DNA of 64,000 bases from Daejeonella rubra (GTDB taxonomy: Bacteria > Bacteroidota > Bacteroidia > Sphingobacteriales > Sphingobacteriaceae). The stretch lies in the NCBI RefSeq assembly GCF_900103545.1, contig NZ_FNHH01000002.1, positions 186,001-250,000 on the forward strand, given 5' to 3'. Under the pieces are notes generated by a model. That model was not told the origin of the DNA. It saw nothing but the letters and a program-made list of their open reading frames with translations, and made no database searches. Below, piece after piece: positions 18,011 through 24,552 of the stretch. A program made the position numbers and the translations under genes. Numbering within the stretch: position 1 is the stretch's first letter; the number at the start of each line of letters is the position of its first letter.

Positions 18011-18018
18011 TATGTTTG
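18011..18018 (+). promoter_or_regulatory. tRNA-Leu(CAA) promoter -7 box
   Basis: TATGTTTG matches TAnnTTTG, 47 bases before the tRNA. A CTG, one base off the TTG -33 element, lies 20 bases upstream, overlapping the end of the hscB fragment. Confidence 0.55.
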
Positions 18019-18065
18019 CATCCCGTCAACGTAGAACATAAAAACGTAAAACGTTAACAAAAAAT

Positions 18066-18145
18066 GCCCAGCTGGCGGAACTGGTAGACGCGTCGGTCTC
18101 AAACACCGATAGGAAACTGTGCCGGTTCGATTCCGGCGCTGGGTA
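18066..18145 (+). tRNA. tRNA-Leu (anticodon CAA)
   Basis: Acceptor stem GCCCAGC pairs with GCTGGGT. The D arm is GGCGGAACTGGTAGACGCG-like, and the anticodon stem TCGGT/ACCGA encloses loop CTCAAAC (anticodon CAA, reading UUG). A long variable arm follows, as expected for Leu, then the T arm GCCGGTTCGATTCCGGC. The discriminator is A and CCA is not encoded. A strong terminator follows at 18148. Confidence 0.95.
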
Positions 18146-18580
18146 CGAAGCCTTAGAGAAATCTAAGGCTTTTTTGTTTCTGGAAGTGCCGGTTCGTCCC
18201 GATAGCTATCGGGGCCGGCGCTGGGTACTTGGAAGCTCTTCGAAAGAAGAGCTTTTTTGTTTAATGGCAGTTGCTTACTTTCAAATTATCGGAAAGTTAT
18301 AAGATATAGCTGGTTCGTCCCGATAGTCATCGGGACCGGCGCTGGGTACCAAGCCTTAGAGAAATCTAGGGCTTTTTTGTTTTTGGAAGTGCCGGTTCGT
18401 CCCGATAGCTATCGGGGCCGGCGCTGGGTACTTGGAAGCTCTTCGAAAGAAGAGCTTTTTGTTTAATGGCAGTTGCTTACTTTCAAATTGTCGGAAAGTT
18501 ATAAGATATAGCCGGTTCGTCCCGATAGTCATAGGGACCGGCGCTGGGTACGAAGCCTGATACGAAAGTGTCAGGCTTTC
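18138..18580 (+). repeat. Tandem array of tRNA-Leu 3'-end copies, palindromes and terminators
   Basis: The sequence beginning at the tRNA 3' end recurs with a period of about 203 bases: AAGCC... starts at 18148, 18351 and, for a partial third unit, 18553. Each full unit carries two T-arm-plus-acceptor copies (18188-18226 and 18309-18348; 18391-18430 and 18511-18550). In these the T loop is interrupted by a TCCCGATAGCTATCGGGG-type palindrome, yet CCGGCGCTGGGTA is kept exactly. Each copy is followed by a GAAA-loop terminator (18233, 18351, 18436, 18553). No credible protein is encoded. Confidence 0.9.
18148..18175 (+). terminator. Intrinsic terminator of tRNA-Leu(CAA)
   Basis: AAGCCTTAGA-GAAA-TCTAAGGCTT followed by a T run: a perfect 10-bp stem with a GAAA tetraloop. 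Confidence 0.9.
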
Positions 18581-18610
18581 TTGTTTTGGTAGATATAGAA
18601 ACGGAGTATT

Positions 18611-18670
18611 AGACTCCTGTTTATTGGATAATCCGTAGTCACGCTGCGCTTAAGACTACGGACAGGAGGG
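18611..18670 (+). repeat. Dispersed hairpin repeat, copy B (best preserved)
   Basis: Nested inverted repeats: CTCCTGT ... CCGTAGTC-loop-GACTACGG ... ACAGGAG. The inner arms are eight bases, the outer arms seven, with an unpaired TTATTGGATAAT on the left side. Related copies lie at 17828 (same strand) and 19807 (opposite strand). Confidence 0.85.
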
Positions 18671-18840
18671 GTGTTAAATAGTTGGTGAAGTGGGTGAATC
18701 GAATCTTACTAAAGAATTTGATCATTTATTAAATAAATAGTTAGGAGTATGGCCAACCTGCCTTAGCTGTTACCCCTTATATAAACACACTCCTGTTTTT
18801 TTACATGTGTTACTTGCGAATGTCTTAATAAGTTTATTAT

Positions 18841-18861
18841 ATTTACTTTTGTTAAGTAAAT
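18841..18861 (+). promoter_or_regulatory. Candidate PadR operator overlapping a promoter -7 box
   Basis: ATTTACTT-TTGTT-AAGTAAAT is a perfect 8-bp inverted repeat with a 5-base centre. It overlaps TACTTTTG (18844-18851), a TAnnTTTG box, and ends 7 bases before the padR ATG. Autorepression by the encoded regulator is the natural reading, since PadR proteins usually bind palindromes in their own promoters. Confidence 0.6.
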
Positions 18862-18868
18862 AAATTAT

Positions 18869-19195
18869 ATGAAACAACAATCTCTTGGTGAATTTGAGGA
18901 GTTGGTATTACTCATAGTTGCATCCCTTCACGATGAAGCTTATGGGGTAATCATTTTAGAAAAATTGGAAGAGAAGTTGAAAAAAAAGGTAAATATTAGT
19001 GCAGTTCATGTTACTTTAAAGCGTATTGAGGAAAAGGGTTTTGTTAAATCAAGATTTGGAGGAATCACCGAAGAGCGCGGGGGTAGACGGAAGAAGTTCT
19101 ACATAATTACATCAATAGGTAAAAAGATGCTCGATGTTCAGTACGAGCTGAGAACTACTATTTATAAGCAGATCCCCGAAATATCGTTTGGATGA
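18869..19195 (+). CDS. PadR-family transcriptional regulator
   Basis: 108 residues. Winged-helix PadR fold: LGEFEELVLLIVASLHDEAYGVIILEKLEEK, then the wing SAVHVTLKRIEEKGFVKSRFG and GRRKKFYIITSIGKKML. It lacks the long C-terminal helices of larger PadR proteins, as in the PadR-s2 type often paired with permeases. The stop overlaps the next start (ATGA). Confidence 0.92.
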   Translation: MKQQSLGEFEELVLLIVASLHDEAYGVIILEKLEEKLKKKVNISAVHVTLKRIEEKGFVKSRFGGITEERGGRRKKFYIITSIGKKMLDVQYELRTTIYKQIPEISFG

Positions 19196-19803
19196 AACCT
19201 AAGATAAAAATGGAAGAAAACCCTCCCAAAAGAGTTCTTCAATTTCTTCGCTGGTTCTGTCGTGAAGATTATCTTGAAGAGATAGAAGGAGACCTGACTG
19301 AGATATTTATAAGACAATATAAAAGAAATCCGCGCAAAGCAAATTGGAAGTTTGCTTGGAATGTGATCAAATACCTGAGACCAGAGTTTTTAAAGCCATT
19401 AAAGGATCATTACCTAATGTACAAAAACTATTCTCAAATCATGAAATTGTTCATGCCAATTGCGTTTATAGTGCTCTTTGTGATGGCTATTTTGTCATTG
19501 ATCCCTATTAAAGCCAATAAAGAAAATTCAGCCGAAATGATAGCTAATGTCATGGCTGTTAAGCAAGGTGGATTAAATGACATTGTTTTTAGTTTGCAAG
19601 GGTTACGTGGGATTTATTACATCAGTCATATTACAAAAAACGATCTGAATGCTGATAGTTTGAGTAGAAGATTGATAGGCCAAACGGTAAAAATCTACTA
19701 TGCAAAACCTCATTTTTGGGCTTTGTTAAGCCCGACGACCAATACTATTCAAATAACAGAATTGAGGTTGGGAAATGAAGTCATATTTTCAGAGTTCAGA
19801 TAA
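19192..19803 (+). CDS. Orphan permease-prefix domain protein with a membrane anchor
   Basis: 203 residues. Residues 8-70 (PPKRVLQFLRWFCREDYLEEIEGDLTEIF..., FAWNVIKYLRPEFLKP) match the prefix found at the N terminus of MacB/FtsX-like ABC permeases that are encoded next to PadR regulators. The permease is missing: after one TM segment (about 86-104) comes a small C-terminal domain of about 95 residues with beta-rich composition. It could be a truncated relic or a distinct short family. Coupled to padR by a 4-base overlap. Confidence 0.75.
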   Translation: MKPKIKMEENPPKRVLQFLRWFCREDYLEEIEGDLTEIFIRQYKRNPRKANWKFAWNVIKYLRPEFLKPLKDHYLMYKNYSQIMKLFMPIAFIVLFVMAILSLIPIKANKENSAEMIANVMAVKQGGLNDIVFSLQGLRGIYYISHITKNDLNADSLSRRLIGQTVKIYYAKPHFWALLSPTTNTIQITELRLGNEVIFSEFR

Positions 19804-19806
19804 TTA

Positions 19807-19865
19807 CCCCTACTGTCCGTAGTTTAGCGAAGCACCTCTACAGATTATCCAATGTTGAGGAGTCT
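19807..19865 (-). repeat. Dispersed hairpin repeat, copy C (inverted)
   Basis: Close to the reverse complement of copy B: CTGTCCGTAGT ... ATTATCCAA ... GAGTCT are aligned, though the central arm has decayed. It lies just after the permease-prefix gene and may act as a weak terminator there. Confidence 0.75.
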
Positions 19866-19950
19866 CCTGACTCCTTTAATTAATTTAAGACTCTACCTTC
19901 TAAAACCATATAACCACTCTGTATCTAGTTTCGAGTCGGAGAGCTTCTTC

Positions 19951-20838
19951 TTAAGAACTAATCTCAAGCTTATACCCTTTACCGCGAACAACAACAATTT
20001 TGATATTCGGATCAAATTCTAATTTTTTTCTGAGTTTTGATATGAACATATCCAGGCTACGCCCCACAATAACACCTTCATCTTCCCATATCTCTTTTTG
20101 CAGCCGGCTTCTCTCTATTGTTTCGTTTGGAGACAATGCGAAAATGAGCAATACCCGCGTTTCGGTTCCGGTCAGGTCTATTGTCTTTCCATTTATCAGG
20201 AGATTCCGGTTCTTTGCATCGAACAGCACCGGACCCAAACTGAAGATACTGGTAGACTGGATGTCTGCTATACCTTTCCGGGGCTTAGCAGATCTTAAAA
20301 AAATAAAGCCAACAAATGCTAAAAATGGAAGGCTGCCCAGAAGATATCCATTCTTTGCTATTAGTATACCCCTTGGTTCGAACCTGATATTAATCATGTA
20401 ACAGGCTGTGGGCTGCTCTCTTCCTGAACATGCTACAATAGTGTTTTTTTCATTTTTGGATATGGCGTATGCAAATGCTACGCTGGCGTTGCTACAATTC
20501 AGAACGTTAACAACATAATCACCTGCGAGCGGGTCTTTGGCCAGTAAACGCCGGGTAGTGTTCACAAGTGAGTCCGGTTGAAAAGTAAGATTATTCTCAA
20601 ACCTGATCTGGTATTCATTCTCTGCGATCTTATTTACGGGCAGCACCCTTGATGTACTGTCGCCAGACTGTAATAGGAGTTCATGTCCGATCCTGCGGAG
20701 TAAAACTTCCCTTCTTGCAATATCAAAGTCGTCGTCTCCCGCCATACCGAAAGCCACGCAGATCACAGAGATAAACAACAATATCAATGCGGAGAGGTAT
20801 TTGCGTTTCCCTGAGATGAGATTTTGGCTAACATGCAT
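19951..20838 (-). CDS. Membrane-spanning winged-helix regulator
   Basis: 295 residues. A TM segment at about 13-32, a region of about 120 residues presumably in the periplasm, a second TM segment at about 166-184, then an OmpR/PhoB-type winged helix at about 205-292 (LIDLTGTETRVLLIFA-like, LQKEIWEDEGVIVGRSLDMFISKLRKKL, VVRGKGYKLEI). This puts a DNA-binding domain on a membrane sensor, as in ToxR-like proteins but at the C terminus. Divergent from the Asp-box gene at 20960, the likely target. Ligand unknown. Confidence 0.82.
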   Translation of the reverse strand: MHVSQNLISGKRKYLSALILLFISVICVAFGMAGDDDFDIARREVLLRRIGHELLLQSGDSTSRVLPVNKIAENEYQIRFENNLTFQPDSLVNTTRRLLAKDPLAGDYVVNVLNCSNASVAFAYAISKNEKNTIVACSGREQPTACYMINIRFEPRGILIAKNGYLLGSLPFLAFVGFIFLRSAKPRKGIADIQSTSIFSLGPVLFDAKNRNLLINGKTIDLTGTETRVLLIFALSPNETIERSRLQKEIWEDEGVIVGRSLDMFISKLRKKLEFDPNIKIVVVRGKGYKLEISS

Positions 20839-20853
20839 AATGTCAAGATTTTA

Positions 20854-20880
20854 TTTACAAAGTTTACATTTTTATTTACA
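20854..20880 (+). promoter_or_regulatory. Triple TTTACA direct repeat, candidate operator
   Basis: TTTACA occurs at 20854-20859, 20863-20868 and 20875-20880, spaced 9 and 12 bases; the outer two share an 11-base TTTATTTACAA at a 21-base interval. Direct repeats about one helical turn apart are typical binding sites of OmpR-type winged helices. The site lies between the regulator and the divergent Asp-box gene, upstream of TAGTTTTG at 20913-20920. Confidence 0.55.
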
Positions 20881-20912
20881 ATTCTAATCGCTCAGACTAA
20901 AAAACATCAAAG

Positions 20913-20920
20913 TAGTTTTG
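20913..20920 (+). promoter_or_regulatory. Candidate -7 box of the Asp-box gene
   Basis: TAGTTTTG matches TAnnTTTG, 39 bases before the ATG at 20960. There is no -33 TTG at 19-20 bases, which would suit an activator-dependent promoter. Confidence 0.45.
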
Positions 20921-20959
20921 CTGTATCAACCGGATAGGTTTCACTTAAAATTAAAGAAT

Positions 20960-22096
20960 ATGAAAAAATCATTTGTGTATGTTCCCGCCTTCCTCATAGT
21001 ATTATTTCTGCTAAATTCTTTTGTGCTAAAAGAAAAGGACGCGGGGGAGAAAACGACCGCAGGGCTAAAATCATTTAAAGACCTGTGGCCTGGTGATAAG
21101 TCCCAGATAGATCCATCTGCAAAGGACTCAGTATTCAGACCCAATGGAAATGAATCCGGACTTGTAAGAAGCGTTTTCAAATCTACTGATGGCGGACAAA
21201 CCTGGCAGGACATTAGCGAAGGACTCCCTGAAGCTGAACAGCCTGTAAATTTCTTTGCCGGAGAGTCTGATCTCTATTTACAGGGAAATAATGCAATGTA
21301 TCGGCTTAAGAGTAATCTTATAGCTCCGGTTTGGGAAAAAGTGAATGTTCCTGATCCGCAAAGTGCTTCAATTGCTTTCAATCGTTCGGGTATCATGGCT
21401 TTCAATTATAAAGGACAGATTTATCAAAAGATGCACGCTAAAGAAACCTGGTTGCCTATACATACAAATTTCAACAAACATTCAATGCGAACTATTTTTG
21501 AAACATCTGATGGAACGGTATTCCTCGGTTTTGACCATGGTCTTTACAAATCTACCGACAAGGGAAAAAACTGGAAACAAGTGCAAAATGAAGGCTGGGT
21601 AATGAATATCGTGGAGTCGGAAGGAGTTCTCATTGCGACAGGTCAAAAAGGTATCATGCGTTCGACAGATAATGGTGAACACTGGCAATGGGTAATCAGC
21701 GAGGGTGGCGTGGGTATAGCTATTGAACGTATCGAAGGTGGATTTGCTGCTATATCCTCCAACACAAAAACCCAATCCAGAAGGATACACATTTCATTGG
21801 ATAGTGGAAAAACCTGGCAGGCCATTGATGAAGGACTTCGGCCTACTTTGTTCATTTCATCGATCAAACAAATGGGCAAATATTTAGTACTTGGTCATCC
21901 GGATGGCATATTTCGTACATCTGACAGGGGTAAAACCTGGAAAAGTGTTCATTCTGGTGTTGATGAACCTGTTGATAAAAACGAGTTTAAATTTGTACCA
22001 ACCTGGAACAGTCAGGTCAGTGAACCGGGAAATGTATTTAAGATACATGTTTCCGGTAATGCATTGTATGCTGTGGCGGTGAGTGCAGGATGCTAA
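20960..22096 (+). CDS. Secreted Asp-box (BNR / YCF48-like) beta-propeller protein
   Basis: 378 residues from the ATG at 20960, which gives a hydrophobic leader (MKKSFVYVPAFLIVLFLLNSF); the frame extends to a TTG at 20918 that would bury it. At least five Asp-box motifs are visible: STDGGQTW, STDKGKNW, STDNGEHW, SLDSGKTW and TSDRGKTW. They imply a beta-propeller of the sialidase/photosystem-stability-factor type. No catalytic residues of a sialidase are recognisable. Probably exported; function unknown; divergent from the membrane winged-helix regulator. Confidence 0.82.
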   Translation: MKKSFVYVPAFLIVLFLLNSFVLKEKDAGEKTTAGLKSFKDLWPGDKSQIDPSAKDSVFRPNGNESGLVRSVFKSTDGGQTWQDISEGLPEAEQPVNFFAGESDLYLQGNNAMYRLKSNLIAPVWEKVNVPDPQSASIAFNRSGIMAFNYKGQIYQKMHAKETWLPIHTNFNKHSMRTIFETSDGTVFLGFDHGLYKSTDKGKNWKQVQNEGWVMNIVESEGVLIATGQKGIMRSTDNGEHWQWVISEGGVGIAIERIEGGFAAISSNTKTQSRRIHISLDSGKTWQAIDEGLRPTLFISSIKQMGKYLVLGHPDGIFRTSDRGKTWKSVHSGVDEPVDKNEFKFVPTWNSQVSEPGNVFKIHVSGNALYAVAVSAGC

Positions 22097-22146
22097 TAAT
22101 AATCAATAAGAAAAAGGACGAACATTGAAGAGTTTCAATCGAATAC

Positions 22147-22183
22147 TAAAAAGTACAACAGTAATTTGCTGTTGTACTTTTTA
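22147..22183. terminator. Bidirectional terminator hairpin
   Basis: TAAAAAGTACAACAG-TAATTTG-CTGTTGTACTTTTTA: a perfect 15-bp stem with A/T tracts on both sides, after the Asp-box gene. The rest of the gap to 22438 shows no gene. Confidence 0.9.
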
Positions 22184-22437
22184 GCGTAGCAACTGCTCTG
22201 GTTATTTAATGCAAAAGAGTTTTCTGACTCGTTTTCCCCCGGTCCCTTGCATGCTGCATAACCCCCCTTTTTTAAAATCCATTATCAGGAATATAAAACT
22301 CCGAATTCCGCGTAGCACTCTCCTCGGATACTTAATCATTCACAATCGGGTACAATTTGGTTTACACTCGTTAAGGAGCGTTCAGATTGAAGGATAATAT
22401 CAATAAATTTATTTATGCATCTATTAATAAGCATAGT

Positions 22438-23202
22438 ATGATAAAAATATTGATTTCTATTAGTGTCTTATTCTTATTCCATTCTTCTGCAAATGCACAA
22501 ATCCTGAAAAAATTGAAGGAAAAAGCAGAGAATGTGGCAGGGAAGGTTATTGACAAAAAAACAGATGAGAAAATTGATACTGAGAGCAAGACTGAAAACA
22601 GTACTTCCGGCAGAAATCGTATCAGTAATACTGAGGGCGCTGGTTTAATTACCACTCCGCCGGATGTCAAAGAAAATCTGAACAGCGCCGAAACCGCATT
22701 TAAGTCCGGTAATTATGGTGCAGCAAGATATGCCATACAACAGGCTATTTTAGGCGTTGAAATGGAAATAGGATTTAAGCTGTTAAAATCTTTGCCCGAA
22801 ACTATAGCTGGATTACCTAAGCAATTGGATCAGGATGAAGTTACCAGTTCCGGTTGGGGCTGGGCGGGACTGAATATTCACAGATTGTATCAAAATGAAA
22901 AGAAGCAGTTCGAGTTAACGATAGCGAACAATTCGATGCTTTCTGTGATCAATCAGTTTTTAATTGGGGGCGCTTATGGCCAAAGTACAGGTGGCCAGCA
23001 GAAATGGAAACAAATAATGGTGAAGGGCAATAAGGCGATTATCGAGTTTGATGCCGGAAGCGGATATAAAGTAAGTATTCCACTTGGGCAATCGTCTTTG
23101 CTGGCTTTTGAAGGTGTGAATTTCGCTACAGAACAGGAAATGATGTCTGCCGTCAATGAGTTTAATATAGATGAAATCAAAAAAACTTTAGGTGAAAAAT
23201 AA
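22438..23202 (+). CDS. Secreted protein, paralogue of the next gene
   Basis: 254 residues from the ATG at 22438, giving a clear signal peptide (MIKILISISVLFLFHSSANAQ); the frame runs upstream only to a TTG. After a Lys/Glu-rich linker (about 22-75), a domain contains FKSGNYGAARYAIQQAI, LPETIAGLP, GWGWAGLNIHRLYQ and a C-terminal VSIPLGQSSL. The same blocks recur in the following protein, so the two are tandem duplicates. No known family recognised; probably periplasmic. Confidence 0.75.
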   Translation: MIKILISISVLFLFHSSANAQILKKLKEKAENVAGKVIDKKTDEKIDTESKTENSTSGRNRISNTEGAGLITTPPDVKENLNSAETAFKSGNYGAARYAIQQAILGVEMEIGFKLLKSLPETIAGLPKQLDQDEVTSSGWGWAGLNIHRLYQNEKKQFELTIANNSMLSVINQFLIGGAYGQSTGGQQKWKQIMVKGNKAIIEFDAGSGYKVSIPLGQSSLLAFEGVNFATEQEMMSAVNEFNIDEIKKTLGEK

Positions 23203-23214
23203 ACAGATCCGGAA

Positions 23215-23802
23215 ATGAAAGCAACAGTATTAACTCTTATGTGTCTGGTGTTGGGCCTTGTTGTAAATGCACAGGATTTCAATAGTTCTATTCAGGCTGC
23301 CCGTCAATCTTATAGCTCTGGTAATCTGGAGGACTCGCGTTTTGCCATGCAGCAAATGCTTCAGGAAATTGACATTCTGACCGGAAAGGAAGTTCTGAAG
23401 ATCTTACCCAATACTTTAGGAACTTTAGAGGCAAAGATAGCGGAGGATCAGGTTAGCGCCGGAGTCGGTTTTGCCGGGGCAGTTATTCATCGGCTTTACC
23501 AAACAGACGACAAGTCGGCAGTAATGGAGATCATTAGTAACTCCCCCCTAATTGGTTCTATCAATGCGATATTATCCATTCCTTTTATTGGAACAGGTGC
23601 TAATGGTGAAAGGAGAGTTGTTAAAATTGATGGATATAAAGCCTTGATCCAGAAAAGTTCAGATTCTGCTAAAATTGCCTATGATATCCAGGTTCCTTTA
23701 GGGTCGACATTGATCACTGTGCGGACCGAAAACTATAGCGACGATATTTTGAAACTTGCCAATAGTATTCCTGTTGCCCTGATCGCACAAAAGTTAAATT
23801 AG
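23215..23802 (+). CDS. Secreted protein, paralogue of the previous gene
   Basis: 195 residues with signal peptide MKATVLTLMCLVLGLVVNAQ. The mature part repeats the neighbour's blocks: YSSGNLEDSRFAMQQML, LPNTLGTLE, VGFAGAVIHRLYQ and IQVPLGSTLI. It lacks the charged linker of the first copy. It starts 12 bases after the first copy's stop, so they are presumably co-transcribed and exported together. Function unknown. Confidence 0.75.
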   Translation: MKATVLTLMCLVLGLVVNAQDFNSSIQAARQSYSSGNLEDSRFAMQQMLQEIDILTGKEVLKILPNTLGTLEAKIAEDQVSAGVGFAGAVIHRLYQTDDKSAVMEIISNSPLIGSINAILSIPFIGTGANGERRVVKIDGYKALIQKSSDSAKIAYDIQVPLGSTLITVRTENYSDDILKLANSIPVALIAQKLN

Positions 23803-23856
23803 ATTCAATTCCCTTCTTGTTTCATCTGAGGCGGATCATGCCTTGGTGATTAATGA

Positions 23857-23884
23857 AAAAGCCTGGCTTGAATGCCTGGCTTTT
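23857..23884 (+). terminator. Terminator after the secreted pair
   Basis: AAAAGCCTGGC-TTGAAT-GCCTGGCTTTT: an 11-bp stem with one mismatch and a T run. Confidence 0.75.
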
Positions 23885-24079
23885 CTGCTTATAGCCATAT
23901 TTCCAATTTTCTGATTAGTTAGGAATTTGGTTTCTGTTCCGGCCTTGTACTGATCTGGTTTTACCGGCTCCTGCCTGATCATTAGCTTCAAACCTATGGA
24001 ATTGATGATCTCATTGCAGGCTGATCTTTATGATTCTTCCATAAATCTGTTTCTTTCGTTAAATTTTGTTGGATTATAT

Positions 24080-24112
24080 CAACATTAAATTCATTAATTT
24101 ATATTAATGTTG
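24080..24112. promoter_or_regulatory. Candidate HipB operator
   Basis: CAACATTAA (24080-24088) and TTAATGTTG (24104-24112) form a perfect 9-bp inverted repeat with a 15-base spacer, 44 bases upstream of the TATATTTG box at 24156. HipB-type antitoxins bind palindromes of this kind, but the site itself is inferred. Confidence 0.5.
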
Positions 24113-24155
24113 GTTTATATGTACAAATATTTAATTATATGTATTTTTTTATTAG

Positions 24156-24163
24156 TATATTTG
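24156..24163 (+). promoter_or_regulatory. hipBA promoter -7 box
   Basis: TATATTTG matches TAnnTTTG, 41 bases before the hipB ATG. Confidence 0.5.
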
Positions 24164-24204
24164 TTGAGTTTATTCACCATTAACTTATATTTTCGGTATT
24201 AACG

Positions 24205-24552
24205 ATGGAAAAAGCAAACATAAATATTTATTCGAAAAGTGATCTTCACTACATTGATCTCATAGGTGAGTTTGTAAAGGCCAGCAGGCTGGCCCAGAAT
24301 AAAACCCAGCAGCAGCTGTCTGAAGAGGCCGGAATCAACCGTACCACACTTGTCCAGCTTGAAAAGGGCAATTCGGTAAATTTATTGTCATTGATACAGG
24401 TGTTAAGGGCCTTGAAAAAACTTCATGTCTTTCGTGAAATGGAGGTCAAGCCTCAGTTAAGTCCGATGCAGCTTGCAGAAATAGAACAAAAATACAGGCA
24501 GCGTGCAAGGCCTGTCAAATCAACCAAACAAAAACCTCAGTCAGATTGGTAA
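24205..24552 (+). CDS. hipB: HipB-like antitoxin (XRE helix-turn-helix)
   Basis: 115 residues with an XRE-type HTH at about 18-75 (FVKASRLAQNKTQQQLSEEAGINRTTLVQLEKGNSVNLLSLIQVLRALKKL) and a basic C-terminal tail. Its stop shares one base with the hipA ATG (TAATG), so the pair is coupled. It is expected to repress its own operon and restrain HipA. Confidence 0.88.
   Translation: MEKANINIYSKSDLHYIDLIGEFVKASRLAQNKTQQQLSEEAGINRTTLVQLEKGNSVNLLSLIQVLRALKKLHVFREMEVKPQLSPMQLAEIEQKYRQRARPVKSTKQKPQSDW

Noticed and set aside
18257..18466. A 69-codon open frame after tRNA-Leu(CAA)
   Set aside because: It is entirely inside the tRNA 3'-end/terminator array, spans two terminator stems and repeats with the unit; no coding signal.
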